From assembly GCF_002245895.1 (NCBI RefSeq), contig NZ_NPJZ01000001.1, positions 5,492,501-5,556,500 of the forward strand: a stretch of DNA of 64,000 bases. Direction: 5' to 3'. The notes under the pieces are model-generated. The model worked only from the letters and a program-made list of their open reading frames with translations, had not been told where the DNA came from and did no database searches. Source of the DNA: Rhodococcus sp. OK302. Its GTDB lineage: Bacteria > Actinomycetota > Actinomycetes > Mycobacteriales > Mycobacteriaceae. Every line of letters starts with the position of its first letter. Positions within the stretch are counted from its first letter, which is position 1. The position numbers and the translations under genes were made by a program. This document shows, piece by piece, positions 58,045 to 64,000 of the stretch.

Positions 58045-58806
58045 ATGGCCAAGTCGACGAACACCGTGATCACCAACGACGCCGGACGGATCGAAAAGAT
58101 CCTCGTCGCCGTTCTCGACAACGGCAGCCGACTCCAAGCTCCGGCCGTCGCCAAGTACGTGAATCACGTCCGTAGGTCACATCCCGACGAATCCCCCGCT
58201 CAGATCGTCACCCGAATGGAAAAGATGTTCCTCCTCGCGGTGACCGGCAGTGGCAGCGCCGTCGGAGCAACCGCGGCCGTCCCCGGAGTCGGCACAGTTG
58301 CGTCTATCGCCGCCGTCGGAGCGGAGTCCGCATTCTTCCTCGAAGCATCGGCGCTCCTCACTCTCGCTGTTGCCTCGGTCCACGGCATCTCAGTCGAAAA
58401 TCACCAGCAACGACGGGCCCTGGTACTGGCCGTCGCGCTCGGTGAATCGGGCATGGAAATCGTCCAGAAAGTAACCGGTGTGACCGCCAAGAACTGGGGC
58501 ACGGCCATCACCAGCAAAATCCCCGGATCCACCATGCGCGGAATGAACAGCACACTGGTGCGCAAGTTCGTGACAAAATACGCCGCCAAGCGCAGCGCAC
58601 TCATCCTCGGGAAGTTGATCCCCGCGGGTATCGGCGCCGTCATCGGCGGCGCCGGCAATCGTGTGATCGGCAAGGGCGTCGTCAAGAATGCGCGCGAAGC
58701 ATTCGGTCCGGCACCCACGAGGTGGACCGATCACCTGATCGTCATGCCTGCCGACGATCCATTTACCTCCGACGGCACCGACACCGCACGGGTACTCCGT
58801 AGATAA
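58045..58806 (+). CDS. EcsC-like hypothetical membrane-associated protein (tentative)
   Basis: The 253-aa product has Gly/Ala-rich hydrophobic stretches (AVGATAAVPGVGTVASIAAVGAESAFFLEASALLTL) and a C-terminal LGKLIPAGIGAVIGGAGNRVIG. That pattern resembles EcsC-family proteins (P-G-x-G then G-x-x-G-A-x-x-G). EcsC proteins have no settled biochemical function. ATG 58045 is preceded by GGAGGGG. It is upstream of, and co-oriented with, the ABC-2 transporter genes, with 53 nt between. The family assignment is moderate only. Confidence 0.65.
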   Translation: MAKSTNTVITNDAGRIEKILVAVLDNGSRLQAPAVAKYVNHVRRSHPDESPAQIVTRMEKMFLLAVTGSGSAVGATAAVPGVGTVASIAAVGAESAFFLEASALLTLAVASVHGISVENHQQRRALVLAVALGESGMEIVQKVTGVTAKNWGTAITSKIPGSTMRGMNSTLVRKFVTKYAAKRSALILGKLIPAGIGAVIGGAGNRVIGKGVVKNAREAFGPAPTRWTDHLIVMPADDPFTSDGTDTARVLRR

Positions 58807-58859
58807 CCTCGCGGGCCGTACGCTCGGAACAGATAACAGCCGTCGACGCAGGAGCAGCT

Positions 58860-59879
58860 TTGACCAGAACTGCATCGGGGCGAGCCTCCGCGCCCATCGA
58901 AATTCGAGGGTTGACCAAGACGTTCAAAACGGTGCGGGCAGTCAACGATCTCAGCTTCGACGCCCCGGCAGGCTCCGTCACCGGTTTCCTCGGGCGCACC
59001 GGTGCCGGAAAAACCACCACCCTGCGCATGCTGCTCGGCCTGGTGTCACCCACCGAAGGCTCCGCGACCGTCAACGGCCTGCCGCTGTCGCGACTACCGT
59101 CGCCTGCCCGCACCGTCGGAGCAGTTCTCGACACTGGCGGCATCCATCCCGCCCGGACTGCGCGTGCACATCTCGAGATCTACGCCGCGGCTATCGGAAT
59201 GCCGGCAACGCGCGCCGCGCAGGTTGTGGCGTTGGTCGGACTCGAGTCGTCCGCCGATCGCAAAACCGCATTGTTCTCGCTGGGTATGAAGCAACGACTG
59301 GCACTTGCCACCGCAATGCTCGGTGATCCGGAAATTCTGGTACTCGACGAACCCGTCCGCGGACTCGACCGCGAAGGCATCGCCTGGCTGCGTCAGTTCT
59401 TACAGACGTTCGCCGCATCCGGGCGAACAGTATTGATATCGAGCGAGACCCTGAGCGCAGTGGAGGCGATGATCGACCACGTGGTCGTCGTGAATACCGG
59501 TTCCCTGGCCTACGAAGGAAGCATCGACAGCCTCCGCGCGTCGCGTCGAAGCCGACTCGTCGTTGCCTGCTCGAACCCGCCCCTGTTCGCGACCGCCCTG
59601 GCCGCCCGCGGAATCACCGATGTACAAATAATGCAGGACGGAAGACTCGCGATCAGCGGCACCGACAGTTCCGCGATGGTGCCCGTTTCGGCTGCCTCGG
59701 GAGTGACCATCTTCGACGTTTTCACCGATCACGGCGATCTCGAGCAACTGTTCATTTCGATGACCACACCACAATTTGCCGTCGCCCCTGTCCGATACGG
59801 CCCACCTCCGGTGCAGTACGGTCCCCCGTCCGGATACTTCGGGCCAACTGGATACGGACCCTCGGGAGGGCAACGGTGA
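58860..59879 (+). CDS. ABC transporter ATP-binding protein with Pro/Gly/Tyr-rich tail
   Basis: The 339-aa ATPase starts at TTG 58860 with AGGAG 5 nt upstream. Walker A is GRTGAGKTT, the Walker B region is EILVLDEPVRGLD, and KTALFSLGMKQRLALA replaces a canonical LSGGQ signature (SLGMKQR), a form common in bacitracin/lantibiotic-type exporters. The last ~40 residues are YGPPPVQYGPPSGYFGPTGYG-like, an unusual disordered tail. It overlaps or abuts the permease gene through a GTGA junction lying in a 24-bp tandem duplication. Confidence 0.9.
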   Translation: MTRTASGRASAPIEIRGLTKTFKTVRAVNDLSFDAPAGSVTGFLGRTGAGKTTTLRMLLGLVSPTEGSATVNGLPLSRLPSPARTVGAVLDTGGIHPARTARAHLEIYAAAIGMPATRAAQVVALVGLESSADRKTALFSLGMKQRLALATAMLGDPEILVLDEPVRGLDREGIAWLRQFLQTFAASGRTVLISSETLSAVEAMIDHVVVVNTGSLAYEGSIDSLRASRRSRLVVACSNPPLFATALAARGITDVQIMQDGRLAISGTDSSAMVPVSAASGVTIFDVFTDHGDLEQLFISMTTPQFAVAPVRYGPPPVQYGPPSGYFGPTGYGPSGGQR

Positions 59880-59904
59880 CGACCCTCGGAAGGGCAACGG
59901 TGAC
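59857..59904. repeat. 24-bp tandem duplication of the ATPase stop / permease start junction
   Basis: Units 59857-59880 and 59881-59904 differ at one base. Each contains a purine-rich ribosome-binding site and the GTGA overlap, so the stop, the RBS and the start codon are all present twice, in frame. Confidence 0.95.
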
Positions 59905-60673
59905 GACTCTCGTTCAGGCTGAAATGAAGAAGGTTCTGACCCTGCGCACCTGGTGGGCGCTCGCACTGGCGCCTGTCGTCATTGCCTTCGTTTCCGGTTC
60001 GATCACTCGACCGCTGGTTCAGTCGATTGCGGATTCAGCTGACGCTTCCTTCGACGTCAATCTTGCGTCGACGGCAATCGTGCTCGCCGGATCCTCGGTC
60101 GTCGCCCTCGTCTTCGCGATAATTTTCGGCGCGGTCACTGTTGCAAACGAATTCACGCACAAAACTCTCACCACCACGTTCCTCACCGCGCACGGGCGTG
60201 ACGGCGTGATTGCAGCCAAGCTGGGTGTCATCGCGGCGTTCGCCGTCGGCTACGCGCTTGCCGTGCAAGTCGTGGCTATCGGCGCGATGTTCTTGTTCAA
60301 TCGCGACTTCGGTTTCACAACCGACCTGTTCGCCATCTGCGGTGCGGGCGTTCTCGCCTGCGCCTTGTGGGCCCTGATCGGAGCCGGCTTCACTCTGCTC
60401 ACCGGTTCCGCGATGGCCGGCGTGCTGCCGGTGACACTGTGGTTCCTGCTCGGCGAGTGGATTCTCCGAGCATTGCTGGGTGCTGTCGGTGCCGACGGGA
60501 TCGGAACCGCATTGCCGGGATCGGCGGCCATCGGCACCATCGTGAATGCGGGACCGTCGGTCGAGCTCGATTGGTTTACGGCCTGGCCGAGTGCGCCGAT
60601 GTTCCTGATCGCCTGGGTTGTCCTCGTCGCCGGCGCCGGCTGGCTACGCATCAGGACCCGCGACATCACCTGA
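59900..60673 (+). CDS. ABC-2 type transporter permease
   Basis: The 257-aa (or 265-aa) protein has about six membrane segments (WWALALAPVVIAFVSGS, AIVLAGSSVVALVFAIIFGAVTVANEF, GVIAAFAVGYALAVQVVAIGAMFLF and others) as in ABC-2 permeases of drug or bacteriocin exporters. Two GTG starts are equally well placed, at 59876 and 59900, because the start region is duplicated; the second begins VTTLVQAEMKKVLTLRTWW, closest to the usual family start. It pairs with the upstream ATPase as an operon. Confidence 0.88.
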   Translation: MTTLVQAEMKKVLTLRTWWALALAPVVIAFVSGSITRPLVQSIADSADASFDVNLASTAIVLAGSSVVALVFAIIFGAVTVANEFTHKTLTTTFLTAHGRDGVIAAKLGVIAAFAVGYALAVQVVAIGAMFLFNRDFGFTTDLFAICGAGVLACALWALIGAGFTLLTGSAMAGVLPVTLWFLLGEWILRALLGAVGADGIGTALPGSAAIGTIVNAGPSVELDWFTAWPSAPMFLIAWVVLVAGAGWLRIRTRDIT

Positions 60674-60711
60674 GCGGAGTCTGTCTGCACCCGGGTCTAC
60701 GGTGGATCGCG

Positions 60712-63700
60712 ATGAACACGACCACACCACACCCCGGTTGGATACGCCGACTGGTACACGCTTGCTGGCTTCACCGCCGCACAGCGATCGGCGCGCTCGC
60801 CGTGACGGTCGTGGCAGCAACCATCGACATTTCCTTCCCACTGCTCACTCGCTACGCACTCGATGCCGCGGACGAACAGAACGCCGGAAAAGTCATCACG
60901 CTGGCCGCCCTGGCGATCGCCGCGTTGGCGATCGTGCGCTTCGCCTGTCAGTACGGCCGCCGCATGTTTGCCGGTCGACTCTCGCTCAACGTTCAACATG
61001 ACTTACGGCTCGCATTGCTCGGCTCGCTCCAGCGCCTCGACGGCCGCGGGCAGGACGAGATACGCACCGGCCAGGTTGTCTCGCGCTCGATTTCCGATCT
61101 CCAACTCGTCCAGGGTCTGCTCGCAATGGTTCCCATGTCGGCAGGCGCATTGCTGCAATTCGTACTGGCCATCGGGATCATGGCCTGGCTCTCTCCGCTG
61201 CTGACGCTCATCGCGCTGGCGATTATTCCGGCCGTCGGCCTGGTCGTCTTCCTGATGCGCCCGACGCTCTACGCCGCCACGTGGTCGGCCCAGCAACGCG
61301 CTGCCGATCTCGCCCAGCACGTCGAGGAAACCGTCACCGGAGTCCGCGTCGTCAAGGGGTTCGGCCAGGAAGAGCGGGCAATCGATCAGCTCGAGCAGCA
61401 CAGCCGCACGCTTTACAGCGAACGGATGCGCGTCGCACGACTCAACTCCAAGTTCACTCCGACGATGGCGGCACTACCCCAACTCGGGCAGGTCGCCGTC
61501 ATCGCGGTCGGCGGTTATCTCGCACTCCACGACCGAATCACCGTCGGAACGTTCCTCGCCTTCGCGACCTACATCGTGACCATGACCGGGGTGACCCGCA
61601 CACTGTCCTCGGTGGTCGTGATGGCCCAACTCGCGCGCGCCGCAGTCGAACGGGTCTACGACGTCATCGGCGCGCAGCCCGACATCGCCGACCCGCCGCA
61701 TCCCCTCGACCTCCCCGACGGTCCTCTCGGCGTCACGTTCGAGAACGTCACCTTCGGATTCGATTCCGACCGCCAAGTCCTGTCCGGATTCAACCTCCGT
61801 ATCGAACCCGGCGAAACCGTCGCCGTTGTCGGCCCCTCCGGTTCCGGAAAGACTGCGCTTGCGCTCCTCCTCCCACGGTTCTACGCGCCCGAATCAGGCT
61901 CGATCCGGCTCGACGCAACAACGGAGTCACCACCGATCAGTGACCTTCGAAGCGATCAACTGCGCGCCGCGATCAGCCTCGCTTTCGACGAACCGTTTCT
62001 GTTCTCGGACACCATCGCGTCCAACATCGCGTTGGGTCGCAGCGACGCGTCCGACGACGACATCCGGGCCGCCGCGGCGATGGCGCATGCCGACGACTTC
62101 ATCGAAGCGCTTCCCGACGGCTACGACACCGTCGTCGGTGAACGCGGTCTGACACTCTCCGGCGGCCAACGCCAACGCATCGCGCTTGCCCGAGCCCTCC
62201 TGGTGAACCCCCGGATACTGGTCCTCGACGACGCCACCTCCGCCGTGGACGCCGCAACCGAGGCCGCGATCTTCGACGCCTTTCGAGCCCGTCGCCGACA
62301 GACGACGCTGATCCTCGCGCACCGACGATCAACCCTCACACTCGCCGATCGGGTGGCAGTACTGGACGGCGGACGGATCATCGATTCGGGCACTGTGGAC
62401 GAACTGGAATCCCGCTGCGCACTCTTTCGGACGCTGTTCTCGCCCCTCGGCGACACACCCGCGGACATCGACGGCAACGGCGCCCATCCCGAGCCTGAGA
62501 AGAACCATCACGAACCCACTTCCGAGCAGTTATGGCCGTCGGTATCGAACTCCGGGAATTCGAGCGTCGAATCCCCTCTCGCAATCACGCCGTCGTTGCA
62601 GGCTGCGGTCGATGCATTACCGCCGGCTCGGGAAGTTCCCACAATTGCAACCACGGGCCTGCGCGAATCCGATCCGGAGTTCTCCCTCCTACGCATCCTC
62701 CGGCCCGTCCGCTGGATCCTCCTGGCAGTAGTCGTAGCTCTGACACTCGACTCGGCTGCAACCATCGCGTTCCCGTCGCTGGTCCGTTACGCAATCGACC
62801 ACGGGGTGGTCACCGAAAACCCCTCGACACTTGCCATCGCAGCGGTGCTCGGCGCCTTGCTGGTGGCAGTGGACTGGGTGATTGTCGCCGTGATGACTGT
62901 TCTGACCGCTCGTGCCGGTGAACGCGTTCTGTTCGGACTTCGCGTCCGCAGCTACGCACACCTTCAGAGACTCGGACTCGACTACTACGAACGCGAACTC
63001 TCCGGCCGCATCATGACGCGGATGACCACTGACGTCGACGCATTATCCACATTCATCCAAACCGGAATGTCGACGGCAATCGTGAGCGTCCTGACGGTCG
63101 GCGGTATCTCGATCGCGCTCCTGGTCACCGATGTGACTCTGGCGTTGGTCGCGCTGGCCGTGATTCCGCCGCTGATCGTCTCGACAGTGATCTTCCGCAA
63201 AATCTCCTCGGTGGCGTACACCCAATCTCGCGAGCGAATTTCCGTCGTCAATGCGGACTTCCAGGAGAACATCACGGGTTTGCGGGCATCCCAGGCCTAC
63301 CGACGCGAAGAGGGCGCGGCTCGACGATTCGCGGAACGGTCCGAAAGCTATCGCCGATCACGAATGCGCTCGCAACGTGCGATCTCGTTGTACTTCCCGT
63401 TCATCGCCTTCCTCTCGGACATTGCGCTTGCAGGAGTCGTCTTCGTCGGGGCCCGGCAGGTAGCCGACGGTTCGACGTCGGTCGGTGTGCTCATCGCATT
63501 CGTTCTGTATCTGGGTTTGCTGTTCGGACCCATCCAGCAGCTTTCACAGGTGTTCGACGGTTACCAGCAGGCTAACGTCGGATTGAAGCGAATCGGCGAT
63601 CTGCTCCGAACCCGGAGTTCCATCGAAACCGCCGACAGCAACAACCTCATCCCGCTGGAGGGACGCCTCCACGGTGACGTCCATCTGAGCGAGGTGGGCT

Positions 63701-64000
63701 TCCGGTACTCCGGCGCCGACGTCGACGCACTCACCGATGTCGAACTGCACATCCCCGCTGGGACGAGCGTCGCGCTCGTCGGTCGAACCGGCGCCGGAAA
63801 GTCCACCGTCGTCAAACTGCTGGCCCGGTTCTACGATCCGAGCAGCGGCTACGTCCGAGTCGACGGAACCGATATCCGGAACTTCCACCTCTCGCAGTTC
63901 CGCGGCCGACTGGGCGTCGTACCGCAAGAGGCTCATCTGTTCACCGGCACCGTTGCGGAAAACATCGCGTTCGGGAAGCCGGATGCCTCCCACGAACTCA
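60712..64000 (+). CDS. Fused ABC exporter (TMD-NBD-TMD-NBD), Rv0194-like, open at right edge
   Basis: One frame runs from ATG 60712 without a stop to the window end (1096 codons seen; usual length ~1200). The first half has a membrane domain, Walker A GPSGSGKT (~373), signature LSGGQRQR (~482) and Walker B ILVLDDAT (~502). A ~75-residue hydrophilic linker follows, then a second membrane domain (~660-960) with motifs of an ABC exporter and Walker A GRTGAGKST (~1024). In the first NBD the catalytic Glu after Walker B is Asp, and the Q-loop reads SLAFDEPFLF without Gln, as in asymmetric transporters with one degenerate ATP site. The single-chain layout resembles M. tuberculosis Rv0194, a multidrug efflux pump. 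Confidence 0.9.
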   Translation, partial: MNTTTPHPGWIRRLVHACWLHRRTAIGALAVTVVAATIDISFPLLTRYALDAADEQNAGKVITLAALAIAALAIVRFACQYGRRMFAGRLSLNVQHDLRLALLGSLQRLDGRGQDEIRTGQVVSRSISDLQLVQGLLAMVPMSAGALLQFVLAIGIMAWLSPLLTLIALAIIPAVGLVVFLMRPTLYAATWSAQQRAADLAQHVEETVTGVRVVKGFGQEERAIDQLEQHSRTLYSERMRVARLNSKFTPTMAALPQLGQVAVIAVGGYLALHDRITVGTFLAFATYIVTMTGVTRTLSSVVVMAQLARAAVERVYDVIGAQPDIADPPHPLDLPDGPLGVTFENVTFGFDSDRQVLSGFNLRIEPGETVAVVGPSGSGKTALALLLPRFYAPESGSIRLDATTESPPISDLRSDQLRAAISLAFDEPFLFSDTIASNIALGRSDASDDDIRAAAAMAHADDFIEALPDGYDTVVGERGLTLSGGQRQRIALARALLVNPRILVLDDATSAVDAATEAAIFDAFRARRRQTTLILAHRRSTLTLADRVAVLDGGRIIDSGTVDELESRCALFRTLFSPLGDTPADIDGNGAHPEPEKNHHEPTSEQLWPSVSNSGNSSVESPLAITPSLQAAVDALPPAREVPTIATTGLRESDPEFSLLRILRPVRWILLAVVVALTLDSAATIAFPSLVRYAIDHGVVTENPSTLAIAAVLGALLVAVDWVIVAVMTVLTARAGERVLFGLRVRSYAHLQRLGLDYYERELSGRIMTRMTTDVDALSTFIQTGMSTAIVSVLTVGGISIALLVTDVTLALVALAVIPPLIVSTVIFRKISSVAYTQSRERISVVNADFQENITGLRASQAYRREEGAARRFAERSESYRRSRMRSQRAISLYFPFIAFLSDIALAGVVFVGARQVADGSTSVGVLIAFVLYLGLLFGPIQQLSQVFDGYQQANVGLKRIGDLLRTRSSIETADSNNLIPLEGRLHGDVHLSEVGFRYSGADVDALTDVELHIPAGTSVALVGRTGAGKSTVVKLLARFYDPSSGYVRVDGTDIRNFHLSQFRGRLGVVPQEAHLFTGTVAENIAFGKPDASHEL

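Noticed and set aside
61281..61943. 220-aa frame inside the right-hand ABC gene, and similar fragments to 63993
   Set aside because: The correct frame is a single uninterrupted one from 60712 to the window end with all ABC motifs; the fragments are out of frame.

Overview
The window is 64 kb of high-GC actinobacterial chromosome, most likely from Rhodococcus, possibly the erythropolis group. That placement is an inference from gene content and style. Many products have close mycobacterial counterparts (SigG-type ECF sigma factor, CtpH-type ATPase locus, FadD and FadE enzymes, a Rv0194-type fused ABC exporter). GTG starts are common, and several genes look leaderless. No rRNA, tRNA, CRISPR array, insertion sequence, phage or plasmid module was seen.

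Layout. 1-5 kb: end of a VOC protein, an ECF sigma factor with a SnoaL-like tail, an HD-domain hydrolase and a membrane-anchored beta-propeller protein. 5.3-10.8 kb: one giant acetyl-CoA-carboxylase-like polypeptide with eukaryote-like domain order. 10.9-15.6 kb: a P-type ATPase locus with small partner proteins. 15.8-20.3 kb: an aldo/keto reductase followed by a poorly characterised stretch (RAMA-domain protein, coiled-coil protein, orphan DUF5691 protein). 20.4-29.6 kb: paired acyl-CoA dehydrogenases, an HNH protein, a MacB/FtsX-type ABC pair, an acyl-CoA ligase, a YchJ-like protein and an AMIN-like lipoprotein. 29.6-37.8 kb: an ABC exporter behind a SoxR-type promoter, a DEAD-box helicase, a nitrilase-family hydrolase, a phosphoribosyltransferase, an unknown protein and a long-chain acyl-CoA synthetase.

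37.9-48.2 kb: a GntR/FAD-oxidase operon facing an isochorismatase-family hydrolase, an alpha/beta hydrolase, a RecB-nuclease/RNase H/SF1 helicase fusion, a PLP aldolase/racemase-like enzyme with its TetR regulator, and a sugar-lactone oxidase. 48.2-55.6 kb: adenosine deaminase, two crotonases, a truncated and degenerate acyl-CoA-ligase-like protein, a second GlcD-like oxidase, and a PadR/MFS efflux pair. 55.7-64 kb: a GNAT-like protein, a glutathionyl-hydroquinone-reductase homologue, a frameshifted VOC gene, an EcsC-like protein, an ABC-2 pair, and a fused TMD-NBD-TMD-NBD ABC exporter that runs off the right edge.

The dominant themes are acyl-CoA/lipid metabolism and efflux under local regulators. 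Candidate operators are visible for the GntR, TetR and PadR regulators and for a SoxR/MerR-type promoter. The most unusual pattern is a set of five short tandem duplications (period 19-30 bp), each spanning the stop codon of a gene. A frameshift lying exactly in the arm of a perfect inverted repeat looks like a hairpin-templated mutation.
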